This document shows, piece after piece, positions 1 through 4,963 of a stretch of 5,188 bases of DNA. Every line of letters begins with the position of its first letter. Within the stretch, counting starts at the first letter, position 1. Source of the stretch: Clostridiaceae bacterium (lineage in GTDB: Bacteria > Bacillota > Clostridia > UMGS1883 > JAAYMJ01); assembly GCA_012521455.1 (NCBI GenBank), contig JAAYMJ010000063.1, forward strand, positions 1 through 5,188, in the 5' to 3' direction. The notes under the pieces were generated by a model. The model did not search any database, was not told the DNA's origin, and worked only from the letters and a program-made list of their open reading frames with translations. The position numbers and the translations under genes are program-made.

Positions 1-142
1 AAATTGATGATGGCAAAAGCATTAAATCTTCGTTTGGGATTTTTATAAATATATGCAGCTAATTTTAAATAAAATTGAGATTTAATTGATATTATTTATA
101 GCATAGTTTTGCAAGATAAAAATATATGTTTAAAAAGTACAG
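1..142. other. AT-rich edge segment without a clear gene
   Basis: No convincing gene is visible here. Two plus-strand frames are open from the left edge. One ends at the TAA at 46-48 (residues KLMMAKALNLRLGFL) and one at the TAA at 60-62 (residues IDDGKSIKSSFGIFINICS). Either could be the last residues of a gene lying mostly outside the window, but neither matches a family I recognise and no terminator follows. The remainder to 142 is very AT-rich spacer. Confidence 0.3.
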
Positions 143-168
143 AAAAACCCGCCATATGGCGGGTTTTT
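143..168 (-). terminator. Rho-independent terminator of the flavodiiron operon
   Basis: This is a perfect 26-base palindrome. Arms CCCGCC (148-153) and GGCGGG (158-163) flank an ATAT loop, and the outer A5/T5 tracts lengthen the stem to 11 bp. On the minus strand it begins inside the TAA stop codon of the flavodiiron gene and ends in five Ts. Because it is symmetrical it has a T-tract on both strands and could also stop plus-strand transcription entering from the left edge. Confidence 0.9.
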
Positions 169-1357
169 ATAATCCTAAGAGCGCTTTTGCAACATCTTCT
201 GCCTTTTTAAAATCTTCTAACCGTGGGTTCCAGTTGCATTTTATTTCAGGTTCAACTACGCTAAAACCTGCTTTTTGCAGTCTTTCCCTTAAAATCTTTG
301 TGTTTTCGCCGCTCCACCCATAGCAACCGAAAACCGCGGCTTTTTTGTTTTTAAATTTTAATTCCTTTAAAAAGTCCAGCCATCCGCCAACAGATGATAA
401 TATATCACCGCCAACGGTGGGTGAACCCACAGCTATAGCTTTAGATTTAAAAACTTCAGTCATAATATCATTTTTATCAAATTTTGAAATGTTAAATATT
501 TTTACCGTTGTATCAGGTGATAGTTTTGTAATTTCTTCTCCTATTTTGTGGGCAAGTTTCATAGTCCCTTCCCACATTGTGTCATAAGCGATGGTTATTT
601 GGTTTTCCTGATAATCCTTGCTCCATTCATAGTATTTATTTACAATCTGCAACGGATTATCTCTCCAAATACAGCCATGGCTTGTAGCAATAATGTCTAT
701 GGGCAGGTTTAAAGAAATAATTTCATCAATTTTCTTTTTAACTAAAGGGGAGAAGGGGTTTAGGATATTGGCGTAATACTTCATTGCCTCATACCATAAA
801 AGGCAAGGATCAGCTTTGTCGGCATATAGTTCTTCCACCGCAAAATGCTGGCCGAAAGCGTCATTTGAAAAAAGGATATTATCATGGGTCAAATAGGTTG
901 CCATGCTATCGGGCCAGTGAAGCATTCTCATTTCTACAAAAATAAGCTTTTTACCATTTCCAATATCCACACTGTCCCCTGTCTTTACAACTTTAAAATT
1001 CCACTCAGGATGATGGTATTGCCCAACCAAAGACTTTACGCAGTTTGCTGTACAGTATATTGGAACATCAGGTATTTTTTCAAGTAAAAGCGGTAGCGCG
1101 CCGCTGTGGTCAATTTCACCGTGGTTTGCCACTATAAAGTCTATTTCATTTAGATTTATTTCACTTTCCAAATTTTTAACAAATTCCTCACTGTGGGGTT
1201 TCCATACGGTGTCAATTAAAACCGTCTTTTCCTCCCTGATTAAATACGCGTTTTGGCTTGAGCCGTGATTTACGGAGTAATCATCACCGTGGAAAGTTTT
1301 TAGTTCCCAGTCAATATAACCAACCCAATAAACATTATTTTTAATTTTTCTTTTCAT
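167..1357 (-). CDS. fprA: Flavodiiron protein (class A, O2/NO reductase)
   Basis: This cytoplasmic enzyme should reduce O2 to water and/or NO to N2O at a non-haem diiron site fed by FMN. Residues 1 to about 250 form the metallo-beta-lactamase-like domain. The diiron ligand pattern is complete: H79-x-E81-x-D83 (in HGEIDHSG), H147, D166 and H227. Residues from about 253 form a flavodoxin domain with the FMN phosphate loop YDTMWEGT (258-265), GSPTVGG (311-317) and GCYGWSGE (344-351). The length of 396 residues is normal for a free-standing class A protein. There is no rubredoxin or reductase extension, so electrons must come from a separate carrier, plausibly the ferredoxin just upstream. I chose the ATG at 1357 because AAGGGGA lies six bases before it; a TTG at 1375 in the same frame overlaps the ferredoxin gene and has no better site. 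It is the last gene of the operon. Whether O2 or NO is the main substrate cannot be read from the sequence. Confidence 0.95.
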   Translation of the reverse strand: MKRKIKNNVYWVGYIDWELKTFHGDDYSVNHGSSQNAYLIREEKTVLIDTVWKPHSEEFVKNLESEINLNEIDFIVANHGEIDHSGALPLLLEKIPDVPIYCTANCVKSLVGQYHHPEWNFKVVKTGDSVDIGNGKKLIFVEMRMLHWPDSMATYLTHDNILFSNDAFGQHFAVEELYADKADPCLLWYEAMKYYANILNPFSPLVKKKIDEIISLNLPIDIIATSHGCIWRDNPLQIVNKYYEWSKDYQENQITIAYDTMWEGTMKLAHKIGEEITKLSPDTTVKIFNISKFDKNDIMTEVFKSKAIAVGSPTVGGDILSSVGGWLDFLKELKFKNKKAAVFGCYGWSGENTKILRERLQKAGFSVVEPEIKCNWNPRLEDFKKAEDVAKALLGL

Positions 1358-1362
1358 ACCAA

Positions 1363-1369
1363 TCCCCTT
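1363..1369 (-). promoter_or_regulatory. Ribosome binding site deciding the flavodiiron start
   Basis: AAGGGGA on the minus strand overlaps the ferredoxin stop codon (TAA, 1368-1370) and lies five bases before the ATG at 1357 (spacer 1358-1362). It supports the ATG over the in-frame TTG at 1375, and suggests that ribosomes finishing the ferredoxin re-initiate on the flavodiiron gene. Confidence 0.75.
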
Positions 1370-1556
1370 ATTCAACGCTTATTACCGACACAGGACAGGA
1401 TTCCTGCGCCTCAACGGCTTCATCTTCTGCGTCTTCTGGCACTTCGTCAACATAAACCTCAGCTTTTCCGTCGTCAGCCATTCTAAAAACATCAGGACAA
1501 ATTTCAGGGCAAAGCCCGCAGGAAATGCAGCCGTCTCTGTCAATTTTTGCTTTCAT
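1368..1556 (-). CDS. Single-cluster [4Fe-4S] ferredoxin
   Basis: This small, very acidic electron carrier has 62 residues. The cluster motif C10-x2-C13-x2-C16 together with C54 (in ESCPV) would hold one [4Fe-4S] cluster. C20, in the CPEICP segment, is a fifth cysteine. In two-cluster ferredoxins the equivalent residue binds the second cluster, and in some single-cluster ones it forms a disulfide; no partner cysteine exists here, so it is probably free. The start ATG is preceded by AAAGGAGT. The gene begins 13 bases after the DUF438 stop and ends 10 bases before the flavodiiron start, so it is certainly co-transcribed with both. Its position makes it the likely electron donor to the flavodiiron protein, a role often filled by rubredoxin. 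That assignment is inference from context; it may also serve other redox partners. Confidence 0.93.
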   Translation of the reverse strand: MKAKIDRDGCISCGLCPEICPDVFRMADDGKAEVYVDEVPEDAEDEAVEAQESCPVSVISVE

Positions 1557-1569
1557 AAAAACACTCCTT

Positions 1570-2775
1570 TTAATCTGAAATTAATCTTTTTTCTCCTTTT
1601 ATTTCTTGAATCGGCTTTATGTCCTGAGTTACTTCCAGGACGCCTATATATTCATTATTCTCATCTTTTACAGCAAAATACCTGATAAGAACAAATTTAT
1701 CTTGCATTTTAATGTAAAAATCTTCATGGTCTTTTTTACCGCTTTTAAAGTCTTCAACCAGTTTTTCAACGATATGCACGCTCGCAGGCGGGTGACAGTT
1801 TGAAACCTTCCTTCCAATAACCGATTTTGTGCGGGGGAAAATTCTTTCTTTTCCTTCTGAAAAATACACAACCACGTCGTTTTTATCAACAAAGGTTATA
1901 TCAAAAGGCAAGGTATTTAGCATTGCGTTTAATTCGTTTACTTTTAACATTCCTGTTGGTAGATTTATTACCCCGGGCAAATTTTCTTCTTTTTTAATTG
2001 TTTCATTTATTTCATCATTCATGTTCCAAACAGGCACATCATCAATAATATAACCGATTTCGAGATTGTCTTCATATACCTTTTTCCATTCATCCAGGGT
2101 TAACACTTCCAAAAGCATTGGAAGCATTATATTTTCTTCTTTAAATATCATTTCAATTACCTTATCGCATAATCCCGTAATCTTTTGTTTTAACGGCTCC
2201 AATTCAAAGTCTTCGTTTTGTAAAATATTTAAAACGTCTTTTATCTGATTTCTGATTTCGTCGTCAACCCCCCACATAACTTTAGGCGGCGCGGTAATTC
2301 CGTACTTTTCCATGTAAGGGAAGAGGTTGTTTTCTTTTTTTAAATAATGCTTGTCCACCTTTTTTAGTTCCTCTAAACCCATCTTTAAAGAAGCTAGCGC
2401 GTCTTTTTCATGTAATCTGTCAATGAAAGGCTTGATTTTTTCATCAACAATTTTTTTGATATAGCTGTTTTCAAGTTTTAAAGTGTTTGCGGGATGTCCC
2501 GGAATTTCTGATTTATCCTTTTGTTGGTGAATTTCCTCAATTGAACCTTTAAAGACAGAGGCGTGCACATCGCAAAGGCGCTGGACTTCTTCAACTGGAA
2601 GGCCTTCTGAAATAAGAAGTGATTCAACTTCGGAAATTTCACTGGCTGACACATTTTTAAAATTTTCCTCAAATTGTTTCTTAACGTCATCCACGCTTTT
2701 TCCTTCGTGAAGCTGGGATATGATATTTTTTAAAATTTTTTTGCGGTATTCCCTGTTATTGATATTCTCGCTCAT
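1570..2775 (-). CDS. DUF438, hemerythrin-like and PAS domain protein
   Basis: This 401-residue soluble protein belongs to the DUF438 family. The order is an N-terminal DUF438 helical domain (about 10-85), a hemerythrin-like HHE region (about 90-235) and a C-terminal PAS domain (about 283-392). HHE signatures are H94 (GHPANT), H143 and E148 in HYLKKENNLFPYMEKYG, the family-typical PPKVMWGVDDEIR (163-175), and E213/E214 in FKEENIMLP. The PAS domain carries the conserved NCHPPASVH (326-334) and ends in LEVTQDI. No kinase, cyclase or DNA-binding output domain and no membrane segment is present. HHE domains bind O2 or NO at diiron, and PAS domains sense ligands or redox state, so a gas or redox sensing or handling role is a fair inference; the true function is unknown. 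The start ATG follows AAAGGGGGA. It lies 15 bases after the DUF1858 gene and 13 before the ferredoxin gene. An Asn at position 97 stands where I recall many relatives having His. Confidence 0.88.
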   Translation of the reverse strand: MSENINNREYRKKILKNIISQLHEGKSVDDVKKQFEENFKNVSASEISEVESLLISEGLPVEEVQRLCDVHASVFKGSIEEIHQQKDKSEIPGHPANTLKLENSYIKKIVDEKIKPFIDRLHEKDALASLKMGLEELKKVDKHYLKKENNLFPYMEKYGITAPPKVMWGVDDEIRNQIKDVLNILQNEDFELEPLKQKITGLCDKVIEMIFKEENIMLPMLLEVLTLDEWKKVYEDNLEIGYIIDDVPVWNMNDEINETIKKEENLPGVINLPTGMLKVNELNAMLNTLPFDITFVDKNDVVVYFSEGKERIFPRTKSVIGRKVSNCHPPASVHIVEKLVEDFKSGKKDHEDFYIKMQDKFVLIRYFAVKDENNEYIGVLEVTQDIKPIQEIKGEKRLISD

Positions 2776-2790
2776 AAAATCCCCCTTTCT

Positions 2791-3018
2791 TTATAATATA
2801 ACTTTATATGATTTATCAGAAAAAGCTTTAATTATTTTTTCCATATCTATATTTTTCATTTTAGCGCCCCGCGGTATGGTCATAAACCTACCCGCGGTAT
2901 TTAGCATTCCAGGCTTTGTTATATCCGAAAATCCAAGGTTTGAGAGTATATCAACTATTTCAGGATACTCTTTTGCAAGTTCGAACACGCTTTTATTAAA
3001 ATCTACTACCTTTTCCAT
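2791..3018 (-). CDS. DUF1858 domain protein, small operon leader gene
   Basis: This 75-residue cytoplasmic protein consists almost entirely of one DUF1858 domain. Recognisable parts are VFELAKEYPEIVDILSNLGF (11-30) and the segment ITKPGMLNTAGRFMTIPRG (33-51), which is typical of the form found beside DUF438 genes. DUF1858 is related to the small helical domain at the N terminus of ScdA/RIC-type iron-repair proteins. Redox-disulfide members of the wider family carry cysteines, but this one has none, so it cannot use a thiol mechanism. I chose the ATG at 3018 because AAGGGGA sits six bases upstream. An in-frame ATG at 3126 would add 36 residues that look like translated AT-rich promoter sequence. 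It is the first gene of the operon and probably partners the DUF438 protein; its biochemical role is not known. Confidence 0.82.
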   Translation of the reverse strand: MEKVVDFNKSVFELAKEYPEIVDILSNLGFSDITKPGMLNTAGRFMTIPRGAKMKNIDMEKIIKAFSDKSYKVIL

Positions 3019-3024
3019 TATTGT

Positions 3025-3031
3025 TCCCCTT
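3025..3031 (-). promoter_or_regulatory. Ribosome binding site deciding the DUF1858 start
   Basis: AAGGGGA on the minus strand ends six bases before the ATG at 3018. The upstream in-frame ATG at 3126 would need the coding region to cross the likely promoter, so the short form is preferred. Confidence 0.7.
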
Positions 3032-3046
3032 TTCTTAATTTTATTA

Positions 3047-3059
3047 ATTATACTATAAT
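3047..3059. promoter_or_regulatory. Palindrome, candidate operator in divergent region
   Basis: ATTATA-C-TATAAT is a perfect inverted repeat of six-base arms around one base. It places TATAAT on both strands in the shared region between the flavodiiron operon and the catalase gene. It resembles the AT-rich 1-base-spaced operators of Fur/PerR regulators in general form, but the arm order differs from the PerR consensus (TTATAAT-N-ATTATAA). It may be no more than two -10 boxes, or chance in very AT-rich DNA. Confidence 0.3.
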
Positions 3060-3075
3060 ATTCCAATTGTTTTAA
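3047..3075 (-). promoter_or_regulatory. Probable promoter of the flavodiiron operon
   Basis: The minus strand has a perfect TATAAT -10 box at 3052-3047. Seventeen bases upstream is TTAAAA (3075-3070), a weak -35 match. Transcription would begin near 3040, about 20 bases before the DUF1858 start codon and ahead of its ribosome binding site. The -10 lies inside a 13-base palindrome (3047-3059), so a repressor bound there would block this promoter. Confidence 0.45.
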
Positions 3076-3097
3076 TATAAAATTTTCATTGTATAAA
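3067..3097 (+). promoter_or_regulatory. Possible promoter of the manganese catalase gene
   Basis: The best-placed candidate is TTGTTT (3067-3072) with TATAAA (3092-3097), although the 19-base spacing is long. A better-spaced pair, TTGAGA (3103-3108) with TAAAAT (3126-3131) at 17 bases, would start transcription inside the ribosome binding site and is therefore less likely. A plus-strand TATAAT also lies at 3054-3059 but lacks a good -35. The true start cannot be decided from sequence. Confidence 0.25.
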
Positions 3098-3146
3098 TTT
3101 ATTTGAGAATCAAACAATAAAAGCATAAAATATAAGGAGGGATTTA

Positions 3147-3815
3147 ATGTTTAAACATGAAAAACAGCTGCTTAAGGATGTAAAGGTTGAGCGGCCAAAC
3201 CCCCATTACGCCATTTTGCTTCAAGAGCAGCTAGGCGGGGCAAATGGCGAGCTAAAGGCTGCCATGCAGTATATGAGCCAGAGTTTTAGGATAAAAGACC
3301 CCCAAATCAAGGATTTGTTTTTAGATATTGCCGCAGAGGAATTAAGCCACATGGAAATGGTGGCAACCACCATAAATCTTTTAAACGGGCATAGTGTTGA
3401 CGCAAATATGGTTGTGGCAGGAAATATCCAAGCCCATGTTTTGACGGGGTTAAACCCGGGTCTTATAAACTCGTCGGGCTATTCATGGACAAGCGATTAT
3501 GTGACAGTTACCGGGGACTTATGCGCAGACCTTTTGTCCAATATTGCCAGCGAGCAGAGGGCAAAAGTCGTGTATGAATATTTATACAGGCAGATTGAAG
3601 ACAAATATGTAAGGGACACCATTGACTTTTTATTAAACAGGGAAGAGGCACACAACCAGCTGTTCAGGGAAGCCTTCAACAAAATCAGCGAAACAGGCTC
3701 AAACTTAAGCTTCGGCGTTACCCAGGACTCAAGGCTTTATTTTGACCTTTCAAACCCAAATCCCAATAACGCCTATACCTCACCAAATACCACAGAGCCA
3801 AAATTCCAGCAGTAA
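3147..3815 (+). CDS. Manganese catalase family protein
   Basis: This 222-residue cytoplasmic protein should disproportionate hydrogen peroxide to water and O2 at a dimanganese site in a ferritin-like four-helix bundle. The ligand set is complete: E35 (GGANGELKAAMQY), E65 and H68 (EELSHME), E136 (ASEQRA) and H169 (NREEAHN). This matches the order Glu, Glu-x2-His, Glu, His of characterised manganese catalases. It is shorter than the roughly 266-residue Lactobacillus enzyme and slightly longer than spore-coat CotJC, which it resembles. The last 25 residues or so form an Asn/Pro/Thr-rich tail that is probably disordered. The start is fixed by TAAGGAGG six bases before the ATG. No cotJA or cotJB gene lies beside it, so I prefer a peroxide-defence role to a spore-coat role. 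It is transcribed divergently from the flavodiiron operon and is probably monocistronic, because a terminator follows at once. Confidence 0.92.
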   Translation: MFKHEKQLLKDVKVERPNPHYAILLQEQLGGANGELKAAMQYMSQSFRIKDPQIKDLFLDIAAEELSHMEMVATTINLLNGHSVDANMVVAGNIQAHVLTGLNPGLINSSGYSWTSDYVTVTGDLCADLLSNIASEQRAKVVYEYLYRQIEDKYVRDTIDFLLNREEAHNQLFREAFNKISETGSNLSFGVTQDSRLYFDLSNPNPNNAYTSPNTTEPKFQQ

Positions 3816-3838
3816 AGCATCCCTTTGGATGCTTTTTT
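3814..3838 (+). terminator. Rho-independent terminator of the catalase gene
   Basis: AAGCATCC (3815-3822) pairs perfectly with GGATGCTT (3827-3834) around a CTTT loop. The stem runs into a six-T tract at 3833-3838. It begins in the catalase stop codon. Confidence 0.9.
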
Positions 3839-3840
3839 AG

Positions 3841-3869
3841 TTGACATAGCAAATTTTGTAAGTTAAATT
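3841..3869 (+). promoter_or_regulatory. Probable promoter of the nitroreductase gene
   Basis: A perfect TTGACA (3841-3846) lies three bases after the catalase terminator T-tract. Seventeen bases on is TAAATT (3864-3869), matching the -10 consensus at four of six positions; TTAAAT one base earlier is equivalent. Transcription would begin near 3876, giving a leader of about 28 bases. The preceding terminator makes an independent promoter necessary. Confidence 0.5.
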
Positions 3870-3891
3870 TTAAATAAAAAAATATTTTTTT

Positions 3892-3898
3892 GGGGTGA
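3892..3898 (+). promoter_or_regulatory. Ribosome binding site deciding the nitroreductase start
   Basis: GGGGTGA lies five bases before the ATG at 3904. The in-frame GTG at 3895 sits within this site and so cannot be served by it. Confidence 0.75.
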
Positions 3899-3903
3899 TA
3901 TTT

Positions 3904-4563
3904 ATGACGCTAAAAGAAGCAATGCTAAGCCGCCACACCGTTAGAAAATACATAGACAGGCCGATAGACGGTGATATAGCCCAAAAACTAAATGAAAGAA
4001 TTAATGCCCACAATGAAAAATATAACTTAAACTTAAAACTAATCTTAAATAACGAAACTTCGTTTAATGCGGTATATAAGCTAATCCTTGAAAAAAACGC
4101 AAAAAACTTTATCATTTTATCAGGCCCCGATACGTCTGATTTAAATGAAAAACTTGGCTACTGCGGGGCGGATTTAACGCTTTTTGCCCAAACTTTAGGG
4201 CTTAACACCTGGTGGATTTGCGGGACTTACAGCAAAAGAAACGTAGAAAAACTCTCAAACGGGGAAAAAGTGATTGGCATAATTGTGGTAGGCTATGGCG
4301 AAAATCAGGGGCGCCCACATAAATCCAAAAAGTATGATGATGTGGCATACTATGATGGAAATCCGCCCCAGTGGTTTACTGAGGGGATAAAAGCCGCGCT
4401 GCTTGCACCAACCGCGGCAAACAGGCAGGCTTTTAAAATTGAAGGAAAAAATGATAAGGTAAAAATTACTTACAAAAGCGGCTTATATTCAAATGTTGAC
4501 CTTGGAATTGTAAAGTATTTCTTTGAATTAGGCGCGGGAAAAGAAAATTTCACATGGGTATGA
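3904..4563 (+). CDS. Nitroreductase-like flavoprotein, TM1586 type
   Basis: This 219-residue soluble protein belongs to the nitroreductase superfamily, closest in layout to the putative TM1586-type nitroreductases. Such proteins bind FMN and reduce an undefined substrate with NAD(P)H or another donor. R10 and R14 in SRHTVRKYIDRPI fit the N-terminal FMN phosphate contact. LAPTAANRQAFKI (167-179) resembles the APSAxNxQPW motif, but here it lies in the C-terminal half, as in TM1586-type proteins where two half-repeats form one pseudo-dimer. The ending DLGIVKYFFELGAG (199-212) is also family-like. GADLTLFAQTLGLNTWW (88-104) corresponds to the helix and strand at the subunit core. The ATG at 3904 is chosen on its ribosome binding site. 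The gene is separated from the catalase by a terminator and has its own promoter, so a shared role in oxidative stress is only suggested by location. The substrate is unknown. Confidence 0.83.
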   Translation: MTLKEAMLSRHTVRKYIDRPIDGDIAQKLNERINAHNEKYNLNLKLILNNETSFNAVYKLILEKNAKNFIILSGPDTSDLNEKLGYCGADLTLFAQTLGLNTWWICGTYSKRNVEKLSNGEKVIGIIVVGYGENQGRPHKSKKYDDVAYYDGNPPQWFTEGIKAALLAPTAANRQAFKIEGKNDKVKITYKSGLYSNVDLGIVKYFFELGAGKENFTWV

Positions 4564-4592
4564 AAAAATCCTTTTGGGTTGTTCTTTTAAGC

Positions 4593-4618
4593 CTGCGGTA
4601 TCAAATACGCGGTTTTTT
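4593..4618 (+). terminator. Probable terminator of the nitroreductase gene
   Basis: Bases 4593-4601 pair with 4605-4612 around a three-base CAA loop. The pairs are T-A, A-T, T-A and G-C, then a bulged G at 4597, then C-G, G-C, a T-G wobble and C-G. Six Ts follow at 4613-4618. The stem is imperfect but the position, 30 bases after the stop codon, and the T-tract fit an intrinsic terminator. Confidence 0.55.
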
Positions 4619-4621
4619 GGT

Positions 4622-4655
4622 AGCACCTAGCCAAAAAGGTCAGGTGCTTTAATTT
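4622..4655 (+). terminator. Second, tandem terminator-like hairpin
   Basis: AGCACCT (4622-4628) pairs perfectly with AGGTGCT (4642-4648). After one A/C mismatch, GCC (4630-4632) pairs with GGT (4638-4640) around an AAAAA loop. TTAATTT follows on the plus strand. It is probably a back-up terminator for the nitroreductase transcript. On the minus strand it is followed by an A-rich tract, so it would not end sirtuin transcription in the usual way. Confidence 0.5.
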
Positions 4656-4963
4656 ACATTATTGTCTTATTCATTATCATTTTAAGAAGTATATCCGTCG
4701 ACATAAAAATATATAATTGAATTGTCATTTAATACAATTTGGACATTTTTACCTACGGTATCATATAAATTCACCATTAAACATCAATCTTTATTTTAAA
4801 TTTAAATTAAAATAAGAAGCAAAATGTAGCAGATTAATTAAATAAATTCGTTGCACCACTTTATATATGATTACATGCGCATAATACCGTCTTACCATCC
4901 GCGTTTTTTGCGGTACTTTAAATTATCTTAATAAAACGTATTATTACATTCCTACAATACACA

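Larger units (their letters stand above)
4564..4963. other. AT-rich 400-base intergenic region
   Basis: This region lies between the convergent nitroreductase and sirtuin genes. I found no open frame with a ribosome binding site or recognisable protein on either strand. It contains three hairpins close behind the nitroreductase (4565-4583, 4593-4612, 4622-4648), an imperfect 16-base direct repeat (4592-4607 and 4752-4767), and a small hairpin AATTGT/ACAATT at 4720-4739. A short C+G-richer patch at 4884-4915 has TACCG/CGGTA and CCGC/GCGG pairings. No tRNA or known riboswitch was recognised. Confidence 0.6.

Noticed and set aside
126..323. Plus-strand open frame of 65 codons
   Set aside because: It runs through the operon terminator and is antisense to the end of the flavodiiron gene. 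It has no ribosome binding site and no recognisable protein.
1358..1375. TTG start adding six residues to the flavodiiron protein
   Set aside because: The TTG overlaps the ferredoxin stop region, while the ATG at 1357 has a well-spaced AAGGGGA.
2720..3058. Plus-strand open frame of 112 codons with a hydrophobic, membrane-like translation
   Set aside because: It is antisense to the start of the DUF438 gene and the whole DUF1858 gene. Its hydrophobic character is the usual effect of reading AT-rich coding DNA in reverse, and it lacks a ribosome binding site.
3019..3126. N-terminal extension of the DUF1858 protein from the ATG at 3126
   Set aside because: The added 36 residues are encoded by promoter-like AT-rich DNA, and the internal ATG at 3018 has a strong ribosome binding site and matches the family start.
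3870..4115. Minus-strand open frame of 81 codons, hydrophobic
   Set aside because: It is antisense to the nitroreductase gene and has no family resemblance or ribosome binding site.
4591..4655. T-box or other riboswitch, suggested by GGTAGCACC and ACCGCG-like strings
   Set aside because: The order and spacing do not match the T-box antiterminator consensus on either strand, and no gene follows on the plus strand that it could control.
4564..4963. Decayed insertion sequence or pseudogene in the intergenic gap
   Set aside because: Short translated stretches on both strands showed no transposase or other family motif, and no terminal inverted repeats or target duplications frame the region.
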